A DNA stretch of 64,000 nt. It comes from Laguncularia racemosa. Lineage: Eukaryota > Streptophyta > Magnoliopsida > Myrtales > Combretaceae. The position numbers were made by a program, and so were the translations under genes. Positions within the stretch are counted from its first letter, which is position 1; each line of letters opens with the position of its first letter. Where the stretch lies: positions 3,844,001 through 3,908,000 of the forward strand of contig JBBMOL010000039.1 in NCBI GenBank assembly GCA_037954665.1. Direction: 5' to 3'. Positions 46,866-58,421 of this stretch are shown piece after piece. The notes under the pieces are model-generated. The model was given only the letters and a program-made list of their open reading frames with translations, made no database searches and was not told the origin of the DNA.

Positions 46866-49086
46866 ATGTACCACAATGGCCATCAGCAAGGAAAGAACTT
46901 CCATATCAATGCAAGGATGTCAATCCCATCTGACACACATTTGTTCCTTCAAGGCGGCAATGGACCTGGAGACTCAGGACTTGTATTATCGACGGATGCT
47001 AAACCTAGACTGAAATGGACACCTGACCTACATGAGAGATTCGTCAAGGCAGTTAATCAGCTTGGTGGTCCAGACAGTAAGTGTTGAGAATCATTGCATG
47101 ATTCAGAATTTTAAAGAAGTACTTAGTTTATGATCACCACTTAACTTGAGTGTTCTCTTCTTGTGATATAGAGGCTACCCCAAAGACAGTAATGAAACTC
47201 ATGGGGATTCAAGGACTAACATTATACCATTTAAAGAGTCATCTACAGGTAGAGTATGTCTCAATTCTGTTTCCATTCCTAGAAAGGGTCCTGGTTCTTA
47301 TAGGACCTATTGTTTCTTTCATCTCAAATCACATGCCATGTTAGAGCACATAAGGCGAATTTCGAAACTAAAAAAAAGTTAATATAAAACTGTTCCTTAT
47401 TTACTAGCTTAAACTTCTAAATTAGTTGATGCATCTTTGTGATGGCTTTCTAAGCGCAAAATTCAATTAAATTCCAATTGCCCTGCAAATACAGCAAAAC
47501 AGGCTTAGTTGCGTTGCCTCAAGATTTCTGCATATTCATAAGGACCTATCTTATTGACCATATTTTTTAGTCTTCCATTGATCAGCATTTATTGACATGT
47601 TAACCCTGCTTGGCTAACAGAAATACAGGCTCAGCAAAAATCTGCATGGACAAGGGAACAACACGACCAACAAAATCAGTAAGAGAAAATACCATATAAC
47701 TTCTATCCAGATTCCTTATATAGCATGGAAATGTTATGGTAATTTTTGGGCAAAACCGAATCAAGTAAAAAATGTACGCTTTCATGTAGGTCCAGCTTCA
47801 GTTGGAGGGGACAGAAAGCCTGCTGAAACAAATGGAGCTCATATAACCAATTTGGAGATTGCCCCCCAGCCAAACAAGTAAGGGCAATATTTACACTTGA
47901 AAAAATGATCTTTGTCTTCCGAAATAATATCATGGAACACATAAAGACCAATGGTTTCGATTTTTTGATGCAGAAGTTCGCATTTGAGTGAAACACTACA
48001 GATGCAAATTGAAGTGCAGAGGAAGCTCCATGAGCAACTTGAGGTATGGCAAATTTTAAATTTTACTTATTTAAAACAAGCAAATATCGTTCAAAAATAA
48101 TCTTATATAGAAATTAACAAAATGGCAGCGGCATCAAATGTTTCAGTTCTTAATTCCTAACTGTGATGGAAGCCAATTGAAATAACATAGGAAGGCAAGC
48201 TTTTAATGGATCTCAGTCGATTACTTAGACTAGGATTTTCAATGTGATTTCCTTTTGATGAACTACTAGAATTAACATGAGCATTAAAAACCCTAATAAA
48301 ATCATGCTCATTTTCCTAGTGATGTTTAAACTGTAAAAATTTCCAGTACTTTTAATATCATTAGTAAAATATACGAGGAACATTTTGCAATCTAAGCAGG
48401 TCCAACGGCACCTCCAAATGCGTATAGAAGCACAAGGCAAGTATCTACAGGCAGTATTGGAGAAAGCTCAAGAAACTCTAGGGAGCCAAAACTGCGGTTC
48501 CGTCGGACTTGAAGCAGCCAAAGTTCAACTTTCAGAATTGGTATCTAAAGTATCAACTCACGGTCTGAATTCAGCACTTCCGGATTTTAAGGAACTCCAA
48601 GGTCTAGGCATCGATCAACCAATGCAATTAAACCCCGCGGCTGACTGCTCGGGGGACAGTTGCCTGACCTCTTGTGAAGGATCTCAAAAGGAGCAGGAAA
48701 TACACAATAGTGGAATAGGATTGAGACACTATAATAGCAGTACATTCCTGGAACCAAAAGATGCCATGGAAGAAAAAATGCTGCACACACCAGTTGTGAA
48801 GGACGAGGAGAGGAAATCTTTCTTATTGGGAACATTGTCCAACAATTTATCCATGAGCATTGGACTTCGAGGGGAGATAGGAAACAGAATCATCGATGGG
48901 AATCGCGATTTCCTAAACCCAAAGGATGGTGGAATTCTCAAACAGATCAAGCAAGAAAGCTTTCAAATGTCGCGAGACAGAAGATTGCCTTATCTTGAAT
49001 CGAAATTGGACCTGAATATTTATGGTGAACATGATGCTTCTTCGAGTCGGAAACAATTTGATTTAAATGGTTTGAGTTGGAGCTAA
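46866..49086 (+). CDS. MYR1: MYB-CC (GARP/PHR1-like) transcription factor, MYR1/MYR2 type (6 exons, 396 aa)
   Basis: Exons are 46866-47076, 47172-47248, 47621-47678, 47790-47877, 47974-48043 and 48400-49086. All introns are GT-AG with consistent phases (1191 bp). The single MYB/GARP repeat spans residues ~46-103 (KPRLKWTPDLHERF, 'TPKTVMKLMGIQGLTLYHLK', SHLQKYR). The MYB-CC coiled coil spans ~154-185 (QMQIEVQRKLHEQLE, VQRHLQMRIEAQGKYLQ). The tail ends with two DLN words (KLDLNIYG, QFDLNGLSWS). Arabidopsis MYR1 and MYR2 share this order and are reported repressors of flowering under low light; binding to GNATATNC-type sites is expected for the family. An in-frame ATG upstream at 46785 exists, but the family starts at MYHN. 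MYR1 versus MYR2 is not decided. Confidence 0.92.
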
Positions 49087-49177
49087 GAAGTTTCAAGGAT
49101 TCAATCCGAATGAGTGATTATAGCTTGCTAATGCTCAAGATTACTATTATTACCATAACTATTGGTTGTTAGGGATG

Positions 49178-49183
49178 AATAAA
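49178..49183 (+). terminator. poly(A) signal candidate (AATAAA) of the MYR-like gene
   Basis: AATAAA lies 92 bp after the stop codon, in GATGAATAAATAGGC. Plant signals are loose, so the true cleavage site could be elsewhere. Confidence 0.4.
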
Positions 49184-50274
49184 TAGGCGCATAGCCGCCA
49201 GGAAGTATATTCAATACACTGCTCCAGGCTAGGTTTATTTATTAAGAGTCGTATCTACAACTAAGTTCTGCCTGAAATTTTGATGATTTACATTCACATC
49301 ACTATTCGTGGAGAACCATAAAAACATTGGAAAATTTAGCATGCACAATGTGGGCGATTTTGTCGAATATGATTGTTAATCATGTCTTCATTGATCTTAT
49401 TCTCTCACATTTTGATTTTTTTTTTACTCAAATAATAGGAAATGTGCTATAATTTTATATCCTTTGCCTTGATGGCCGAAAAAATATAGATAGCTTTTTA
49501 TTTGGGTATACATGGCAAATAAACCCCTCAAATGTTTGTGAATTATCCCAAAGACCAATCCAAAAACAAGAACAAAGAGTCATTGGCCATTTAAAATTGA
49601 GGGCTAAATATTCTTTCAGCTTCTAAAACCCTAATTCAACAAAATCCCCCAAGTGTTCCCTTATTAAGTAGCCTCTCCTTCCATTTTGATTGTTGCTTCG
49701 GTTTTACAACGAATCATGGAGGAACCCTATGAAGTAAGTATCTCAAAATGAAGGAAGTACCTTGATTAAGTGTTTTTTTTTTTTTATTATTATTAGCTTT
49801 AGAAGGGCCTTATAGATAAGAACTTGGTGGGATAATTATTAGATTATGTTGACTTAGTTAAGTTAATCAAATCAGTAATCAAAATTAGAGGATAACTAAT
49901 TTAGGATTAACACTAAGCTAGTATTAATCTTGTAAAACAAATTTAGAGGACTTTAAAACTTATATTAGAGTAGGTTTAAGATAAATGAGTTTTAACTAAT
50001 AAAAATGAGATTTTTATGAGCTTAATCAAACAAATTGTTTAAATGAAATTCATAGGTTAAAAGTGGGTTTAAGTGAAATTCAATTTTGAAATGTAATTGG
50101 AATATAATGAATCAAATGGGCAGTTATCGAGTTTTTAAACTCCAGTAAAAGGATGAAGATTTAGATTTCAATCGATTGAATGACAAAGAAGCGATTAAAT
50201 TGGGGAGGATGGAGAAAAATTTAAGTTCGAGGCAATTCAGTCGACTAAACTACAAAAGGGTTGACTGAATTACA
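49184..50274. other. MYR-like 3' flank; exon-like ATG segment at 49716-49733; AT-rich up to the chromovirus
   Basis: At ~49605-49735 a leader-like stretch (AAAACCCTAATTCAAC, then CTCTCCTTCC) precedes ATGGAGGAACCCTATGAA followed by GTAAGTA, a consensus donor. This looks like a short first exon, but no continuation was found before the retrotransposon at 50280. The rest is AT-rich. Confidence 0.3.
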
Positions 50275-50279
50275 AAAGT

Positions 50280-52273
50280 TGTAATGCCTAAAAACTCAGG
50301 AACACTATGGCTCGCCGCATGTCCTCATTACGTGAAGACATGTAAAGGCTCAAATACTATAATTATCTAAATATTAACTTTCAAATATTCAATATGATGA
50401 TTAACTTCTCAAATTATTACAGCGGAAGTATTCATAGACTCTAACACTACAATAACTTTTGAAGGATATATATATATATATATATATATCCTTAACACAT
50501 AATTCCTATTTAATCTCTTCAATTAAATACGACGAAAGCTTTCAAAAACTTAAATAACATAATAGTCAAAGTCATAATTACAAAATATTCAATATCCTCC
50601 TTGCTCCTTATTAGGATACTACTTATCATAGTACACGTACTCCACATTCTCCTCAATACCCTGATTTTTCTCTACTAGGGTCTCATCATACCTTATAATT
50701 TCTCATGTTGCACTTGCAACTAAAATGGGTTCCCACAAAGGGTGAGCTAATGCTTAGCACTATATATATCGACAAACACATACGCATGTCATGACAAAAA
50801 CAATAATACATGTATGATGCAACACAATATTCAAACTCTATTTTATTTATCATTCACAATCTTTAACCAATCCACAATCATATAATAAATACCATCACAT
50901 ATAACTTTCACAATATCCTTTTAGAATCCTTCCACAAACAAAGGGTACTCCCCTTTGTCTATAAGTCTATTCCATACATAATAATATATATATATGTATA
51001 TAATAGTGGGTGCTCCCCACTATCCATGATTTCATGAGTTTTTTCACAATATCCTTCCACAACACGAGTCCTTTCACAACATCCTTCCACATGCTACCTA
51101 AATCATTTTAATATACGACTTCACTAGGAAAAACGTCATATATCGATCATCGAGGCGCCACCTTGAGAACACCGACCTACACTTAGTTTCTTGGACCTAA
51201 CAAATCACAAACGCATGTGCACGCAATCAAGTTCACTTACAATAATATTTAATCTACACACAATATTTAACTTAGCAAGCACAAACAACACATATGGTAT
51301 ACACGTACTTGGATTGCAAAACTTGGTTTCTTTCCACTTCTACAACTTCACAAATCCTCCAAACTTATACACAATCCTAATTACATGCTTTTAGAATTGT
51401 ATTTCAATGAACTAAAATGGAAAAGGAAGCTTTTTAACTCAACACGGCCATGTTGGAGGCCGTATTGATGAATATGAGGTAATACACAACGATGCCAAAG
51501 GTTGTGTACATTCTTCCTTTTTTTTTTTTTTTGATACAAGTAAGACATGATCATGTTGAGAGGTTGTGTACTTTCTATGTAGTTTAGGTTAACACGAGAC
51601 ATGATACGATCATGTTGGGAGGTCGTGTATCTTTCTGTATAAATTGGGCTTCAACTGTGTTGAGAGGTCGTGTACCTTTCTAGATGAATTGGATTTTGAC
51701 ACGAGGTACGACACAACCATGTTAGGAGGCCGTTTACCTTACTATCCACTACGAACACCCTTTTTCCTAATTCAAAATTCCTAATTCTTTTCTATCCCTA
51801 ACTCAAATCTAACAATTCTAATCCTAATTACACATTATTTTCCACAAAAATTGTTAATTCGGCTTAAATTAACAACTTACCAGATCGAGTCATCTTAGAA
51901 CTTGAATCCTTATCCCAAATCTTGCATAGCACAATTTGATATATAGAAATCCTAATACATTAGTCCTCACGCTACCATATACATATGTAAGCAACAATTC
52001 ACAATTGTTGATCTATGCATTTACTTTGATTTGATAAACTCGCAGCAACGTAGTGGTCTTCTCCACTCATAGATTTACATAAGAAGGTCTAAGGTTCTTT
52101 AAAAGTCTCTAAGTGTACATTGTAGAAAAAGGTTAACCCTAGGTAAAAAGGGTTTATATACCTTGATCATGTAATGACCACATTGACTCTCGTCTTATTA
52201 TCTTAATTACCGTCTTAACCCTGACTGCATTTTTATTAATTACATATATATATATATAATTCATGTACTTACA
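50280..52273 (-). repeat. 3' LTR of the chromovirus (1,994 bp)
   Basis: On the + strand it begins TGTAATGCCTAAAAACTCAG and ends ATTCATGTACTTACA. It pairs with 56171-58291. A TATATAAA box on the - strand (near 52153) lies close to the element-sense LTR start. The (TA)n run at 50468-50490 is shorter in the partner. Confidence 0.88.
51430..51740. repeat. ~60-bp subrepeats with ACACG..CGTGT palindromes in the 3' LTR
   Basis: About five degenerate units carry the words CATGTTGGGAGGTCGTGTA, CCTTTCT and AACTGGGTTT. They align with the array at 57355-57745 in the other LTR. Confidence 0.7.
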
Positions 52274-52288
52274 TCTTACCCCCCTTAC
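52274..52288 (-). other. polypurine tract of the chromovirus
   Basis: On the - strand GTAAGGGGGGTAAGA sits directly before the 3' LTR, the standard place for plus-strand priming. Confidence 0.75.
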
Positions 52289-52299
52289 AAAAGTTATGT

Positions 52300-55200
52300 C
52301 CTTAAAAATTATTTAGATCACAAAAGAGTTCTGGATACTCTCTTCTCATCCCCTCTTCTAATTCCTAAGTTGCTTTTCTTTTTGTTTAGTTATTCCACTG
52401 TACTTTAACATACTTGATAACTCGTCTTCTTAGAATCTGCTCTCTAGTGTCCACGATTCTAACAAGTCTCTCCACTATCATGAGGTTTTGTTGCACTCAC
52501 AGGGATTCCAGTGTAGTGATTTAATCTGGATTGGATACATATTTACTTAGCATGAATATGTGGAATACATTGTGTACCCCAACCAAACTTGATGGCAATG
52601 ACAGTCTGTATGTCATTGGTCCAATCCTCTCGAGAATTTCGAAGAGTCTCACATATCTAGGATTCAATTTTCCCTTCAATCTAAATCTTATTACTCCTTT
52701 CGTAGGTGAGATCTTCAATAACACATTGTCTCCCACTTGGAACTCCAATGGGCATCTTCTCTTGTCTACATATGACTTTTGATAGCTTTAGGCTAACTGC
52801 ATTCTTTACCTGATCAACTTTACTTTATTCATTGCATATTGTACCAGATCAGGTCCTAATACCTGTTTCTCACCCACCTCATCCCAATGTAATGGCGACT
52901 GGCACTTTCTTCCATATAATGCCTCATATGGTGCTATTTGGATAGTAGCTTGATAACTGTTATTGTAGGCAAACTCCACTAAGGGCAGATGTTCATCTCA
53001 ATTTCCACAAAGGTCCAATGTACATAACCTCAACATATCCTCCAATATCTAAATTATTCGCTCTGATTGACCATCCATCTATGAGTGAAAAGCCATATTA
53101 AATTGTAGCTTTATCCCTTAAGCCCTGTGCAAATTGTTCCAAAACCTCCCTACAAATCCGGTATCCCTGTTTGACACTATGGAGACTGGTACCTTATGCA
53201 ATCTTATAATTTCTTTAAGATAAATTTATGCTAGCTTCTATAGGTTATACCCAATACTTATCGATATGAAGTGTACTGATTTCGTAAGCTAGTCCATAAT
53301 TACCCATACTGTGTCTAATTTAGTCACAAATCTAGGTAATGTTGTGACAAAGTCTATGGTAACATGTTTCCATTTCCAATTTAGCATAAGTAACTATTGT
53401 AACATGTTAGTGGGTCTTTAATGTTCCATCTTGATCTGTTAGCAAGTCAAAAACTTAGATACATAATCAACTACTTCTTTCTTCACATTCCTCTACCAAT
53501 AATGGTCTTTCAGATCTTTATATATCTTGGTACTTCCAAGGTGTATGGCGTACTTGAAATAGTGTGCCTCCTTCAATATTTCTTTCTTTAGTTCATCTAT
53601 ACTTGGCACACATAACTTGTGACTATACCTCAACACCCCCTTTTCATCTTCATTAAATTCCACAATTCTTCCCTCTTCCATTCTTTTCTTTATTTCCTAA
53701 ATCCCTATATCTTCAACTTGTGCAGCTTTTATTCTGTTAATTAACACTAGCTGTATTCATAAGTTGGCGAGTCTAGCTTTGATTTCCTGAGTTAAAATGT
53801 CTAGGTCTAATTTCTGTATATCTTCTAATATTTTCTTCTAAGTTATGGTCAATGTTGCTAGATTACCATGCTTTTTTCTACTAAGTGCATTAGCGACTAT
53901 GTTTGCTTTCTCAGGATGGTACTAAATGTTTAAGTCGTAGTCCTTTATCAGTTCCAACCAGTGCCTCTGCCTCATATTTAACTCTTTCTAAGTAAAGAGA
54001 TACTTGAGGCTTTTGTGATCTGGGAATATTATGCACTTCTTCCCATATAAGTAGTGTCTCCACAATTTGAATGCAAATACTACAACTACTAACTCTAGAT
54101 CATGTGTCGGGTAATTCTTCTAAGAGGACTTCAACTGTCTTGATGTGTATGCAATTACCCTATCATGCTGCATCAAGACATACCCAAGTCCTTGAATAGA
54201 AGCATCACTATACGCCACAAATTCTTCACCACTTATTGGTAGTGCAAGCACCAGTGTAGAAGTCAATCTCTTCTTCAATGTTGTGAAGCTTGTTTCACAT
54301 CGGTCATCCCATATAAACTTTAACCCTTTCTGAGTCAACTTAGTCAAAGGGGTTGCTAGTTTAGAGAATCCTTCCACAAATCTTCTATAGTATCTTGCTA
54401 ACCCCAAGAAGCTTCTAATTTTTGTTACAGTCTTTGGCTTGGGCCATTCATTTACAGCTTTCATTTTCTCAGGATCTACTATTAGCCCTCTTTACCGAGT
54501 ACATGACCCAAAAAGTTGACATGCTTAAACTAGAATACATATTTCTTAAACTTGGCGTATAACTTTTCTGCCTGCAATCTGCTTAATACTATCCTCAAGT
54601 GCTACTTGTGATCCTCTTTGCTTATGGAGTATATTAAAATATCATCTATAAACACGATAACAAACTTGTCTACGTATTCCCTGAATATCTGGTTCAGTAA
54701 GTTCATGAAGGTTGTCGGTGCATTTGTGAGTCCAAAAGGCATTACTTGGAACTCATAATGCCTGTATCTAGTTTTGAAAGCAGTCTTTGAATGTCTTTCT
54801 CCTTGATTCTCAATTGATGGTATTCGGATCTCAAGTCTATTTTTGAGAAGACTTGAGCTCCTTGTAATTGATCAAACAAATCATCAATTCTCGGGAGAGG
54901 GTATTTATTTTTAATTGTAATCATGTTCAACTCTCGGTATCTATGTATAACTGTATGATGTTGTCTTTCTTCTTCACAAATAATACTGATATACCTCAAG
55001 GTAAAACACTTGGTTTGATGAACTTCTTGTCCAATAGCTCTTGTATTTAGTCTTTTAATTCCTTTAATTCTGTAGGTGCCATATGGTATAGTGCTTTGGA
55101 TATGAGAGTTATACCACGCACCACATCTATACTGAACTCAATCTCCCTTGTTAGAGTTAAACTTGGTAGATCATCCGAAAATACTCCAATAAACTCCTTC

Positions 55201-55316
55201 ACTACCCGCACTTTATCAATTTTCATCACATCTTCAGCCTCAACTGCTATGGAAGCTATCATACTCTTACCCCATAATTCATATGTTGGCAATCTTGTTG
55301 GCCTATGTGCTTCCAA
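52300..55316 (-). pseudogene. chromovirus pol remnant: RT, RNase H, integrase, chromodomain
   Basis: The - strand reading, across several frames, begins with 'VVKEFIGVFSDDLPSL' (55316-55047). RT follows, with 'NKYPLPRIDDLFDQLQGAQ', 'FSKIDLRSEYHQLRIKE' and the catalytic FIDDILIYS (~54640). RNase H includes 'SFLGLARYYRRFVEGFSK' and 'YSDASIQGLGYVLMQ' (54464-54120). The integrase zinc-binding part is 'HLGSTKIYKDLKDHYW' (~53500). The core has 'VSNRDTGF', where the usual second catalytic Asp is Asn, and the later GQSER word with Glu. The integrase tail 'FQVGDNVLLKISPTKGV' lies at 52748-52521. A chromodomain follows ('RIVDTREQILRRRVIKYVKV', 'REYPELF'; ~52450-52305). Stops occur throughout. The order and chromodomain fit a Tekay/Del chromovirus. 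Confidence 0.88.
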
Positions 55317-55324
55317 TTTAAAAC

Positions 55325-55861
55325 TAAATTGCTCTCCTTATTTTGCATGGAAAATATTGCTCATATAACAGTTCCTTGAACTTTTCCCATGTGATTACTT
55401 CTAGGTTAAGTCTAAAAACACTTGACCACCCTTCAGAAGCCGGGCCTCTCAACCATAAGACAATATATTTTACCTTTTTATTGTTAGGAATTCCTAGTGC
55501 TTCAACGTCTTTTCCAGTTCATCAACCCACTACTTAACATCTAATGGATCATTTACCTTAGGTCTAAACTCTCTGACCATTCTGACAAAACGGTCTAGGC
55601 CCATTTGCTCAACTAGTGTCTCTCTTTCTCTAATTTCCCTCATCATTTATGCCTATCTCATATTCAGCTCTTACATCTCTTGTATTTGTTGTTGCTACTG
55701 TGCTACCACTTTTACTAGAGTATTAATAGCCTTTAGCATTTGTGCAGCATTGATTTCATTCTCTCCTTATCCATGTTGAGGAGGTTTGGGTAGCTTTTTA
55801 TTATTAGAAGCATCTCCTCTAGCTCTTGAGGTTAACCCTGGTCTTGAGATTCTCCTAGACA
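55325..55861 (-). pseudogene. truncated chromovirus gag remnant
   Basis: From an ATG at 55861 (MSRRISRPGLTSRARGDA), the - strand reading with stops contains 'FRPKVNDPLDVK', 'WVDELEKTLK', 'ASEGWSSVF', 'TWEKFKELLYEQYFP'-like words. These match the retrotransposon gag domain up to its YFP motif. It then joins the pol leader almost at once. The CCHC knuckle and protease (some 250 residues in related elements) are missing. Confidence 0.65.
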
Positions 55862-56150
55862 TTCTATTAAACACATTAAAGCTTTAAGGAAAGATATAAG
55901 AATATATACATTCCTTAGAGTATGGGATATCTAAACATGTCATTTTACATATTATTGAATGGGGTTCACTAATCAGTAATATTAGTCTCATTTTCTAACC
56001 ACTCTCATTATATATAATCCTCTTATAGATTCATCACATAATTCATCTATAAATCATGACTTACTTTCTACCACTAGAAACTTATACTATTTATCCTCAC
56101 TTAATTCTAAGGATCATCAAACCTAAGTTGTCTATAGATTCATCAACTTG

Positions 56151-56163
56151 TGCTCTAATACCA
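56151..56163 (-). other. primer binding site, initiator-Met tRNA type
   Basis: On the - strand TGGTATTAGAGCA lies 7 bases after the 5' LTR. It differs from the initiator-Met tRNA complement TGGTATCAGAGCA by one C-to-T change. Confidence 0.75.
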
Positions 56164-56170
56164 TTTAAAC

Positions 56171-58245
56171 TGTAACACCTTAGAATTCGAGAATACTACG
56201 GCCCGCCACGTGTCCTCATTACTTAAAGACACGCAAAGGCTCAAACAATACAATTCTCTAAACATTAACCTTTAAATATTCAATATGATGATTAACTTAT
56301 CAAATTACTATAGTGGAAGCATTAATAAATTCTAACACTATAACAACTTTTGAAAGGAATATATATATATCATAATTCCTATTTAATCTCCTTAATTAAA
56401 TATAGCGGAAGCTTTCAAAACTTAAATAACATAACAGTCAAAGTTACAACTACAAAATATTCAATATCCTCCTTTCTCCTCATCAAGATGCTACTCATCA
56501 TAGTATATGTATTCCACATTTTCCTTGGTATCCTGATTTGTCTCTATTAAGGTCTCATCATACTCTACAATTTCTCCTGTGACACTTGAAATTAAAAAGG
56601 ATTCTCATGAAGGGTGAGCTAATGCCTAGCACTATGTATAAAGACAAACACATACGTGTGCCATGACAAAAACAATAACACATGCATGATGCAACACAAT
56701 ATTCATACTCAATTTTATTTATCCTTCACAATCTTTAGCCAATACACATTTACATTATAAACATTATCACACATAACTTTCACAACATCCTTTCGGAATC
56801 CTTTCACAAATAATATATATATATATATATATGATAAAGGGTACTCTCCTTTGTTCATGAGTCTATTCCATATAATATATATATATAACAGTAGGTACTC
56901 CCCACTATTCATGAGTCAATAAGTCCTTTCACAATATCCTTCTACAATAAGAGTCCTTTCACAACATCCTTCCACAAACATAAATCGTTTCACAACATCC
57001 TTCCACATGCTACATGGATCATTTCGGTACATGACTCCATTAAGGACAATGTCATATACCGATCATTGGGGTGCCACCCTAAGAACACTGATCCACATTC
57101 GGTTTCTCTGACCCAGCAAATCATAAACACATGTGTACGCAATCAAGTTCACTTACAATAATATTTAATTCGCACATAATATTTAACTTAGCAAGCATAA
57201 ACAACACATATGGTATATGCGTACTTAGATTACAAATCTTGGTTTCTTTCCACTTGTATAACCTAACAAATCCTCCAAACCTATACACAATCCCAATTAC
57301 ATACTTTTAGAATTGTATTTCAATGATCTAAAATGGAAAAGGAAGCTTTTCAACTCAATACGGCCATGTTGGAGGCCGTGTTGATGAACTCAAGGTAGTA
57401 CACAACTATGCCAAAGGCCGTGTACATTTCTTCTTCTTCTTCTTCTTTTTCTTTTTCTTTTTATTTTTTTTTTTTGACATGAGTGAGATACAGTCATGTT
57501 AAGAGGTCGTATACCTTTCTGTATAGTTTGGGTTGACACAAAACATAATACGGTTATGTTGGGAGGTCGTTTATCTCTCTATACAAACTGGGTTTCAACT
57601 ATGTTGGGAGCTTGTATACCTTTTTGTATGAACTAGGTTTCAACATTGGACATGACACGACCGTGTTGGGAGGTCATGTACCTTTCTATATGAACTGGAT
57701 TTTGTCATGGGTATGACACGACCGTGTTGGGAGGCCATGTACCTTACTATTTACTACGATCCCTCTTTTTCCTAATTCAAAATTCCTAATTCTTTTTTAA
57801 CCCTAACTCAAATCTAACAATTCTAATCCTAATTATACATTATTTTCTATAGAAATTGTTAATTAGGCTTAAATTAATGACTTACCAGATCGAGTCATCT
57901 TAAAACTTGAATCCATGCCCCAAATCTTGTGTAGGACAATTTGATCTATAAAAATCCTAATACATTAGTCCTCATGCTACCATATACATATGTAAGCAAT
58001 GATTCACAATCATTAATCTATACACTTACCTTAATTTGATAAATTCGTGGTGGCATAGTTATCTTCTACACTTGTAGATTTACACAAGAAGGTCTAAGGT
58101 TCTACGATAGTCTCTAGGTATGTACTATGAAAAAAGGTTAAACCTAGGTAAAAAGGGTTTATATACCTTAATCGTGTAATGACCATATTGACCCTGGTCT
58201 TATTATCTTAATTACCGTCGTAACCGTGATTGCATTTTTATTAAT

Positions 58246-58276
<31 letters not shown>

Positions 58277-58291
58277 TAATTCATGTATTTA
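56171..58291 (-). repeat. 5' LTR of the chromovirus (2,121 bp)
   Basis: On the + strand it begins TGTAACACCTTAGAATTCGA and ends ATTCATGTATTTACA. It is longer than its partner mainly through TA runs (56813-56832, 58246-58273) and subrepeat differences. A TATATAAA box on the - strand (58158-58165) lies ~126 bp from the element-sense start, so most of the LTR would be transcribed. Confidence 0.88.
57355..57745. repeat. ~60-bp subrepeats with ACACGACCGTGT palindromes in the 5' LTR
   Basis: Units share GACACGACCGTGTTGGGAGG, GTACCTTTCT and GAACTGG words. Two adjacent units (57655 and 57715) are nearly identical, others are decayed. A CTT/TTC-rich run (57430-57470) lies at the start. Confidence 0.7.
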
Positions 58292-58421
58292 CAAAAGGGA
58301 TAAGCAAAATTGGTTAAAACCTAAGGTTCCCTCTGATAACAACATATTATCTCATGGTTTATCTTGTGATTTGGAGGTTCTTATTGTTAAATTTGAAAAC
58401 AAATCACTAAGATAAAGATAC
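58292..58421. other. short spacer between the two retrotransposons
   Basis: 130 bp of ordinary sequence, starting with the putative right target duplication AAAGG of the chromovirus. It holds no feature. Confidence 0.4.

Larger units (their letters stand above)
50280..58291 (-). mobile_element. complete but dead Ty3/gypsy chromovirus (Tekay/Del-like), 8.0 kb
   Basis: Two LTRs (50280-52273 and 56171-58291) are homologous along their length, and both have TG..CA ends. Read on the - strand, the order is 5' LTR, primer binding site (56151-56163), truncated gag, RT, RNase H, integrase, chromodomain, polypurine tract (52274-52288) and 3' LTR. The flanking 5-mers AAAGT (50275-50279) and AAAGG (58292-58296) agree at four of five positions. 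Every coding domain has stops or shifts. The LTRs have clearly diverged, so the insertion is old. The gag-to-RT junction lacks the zinc knuckle and protease, pointing to an internal deletion. Confidence 0.9.
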
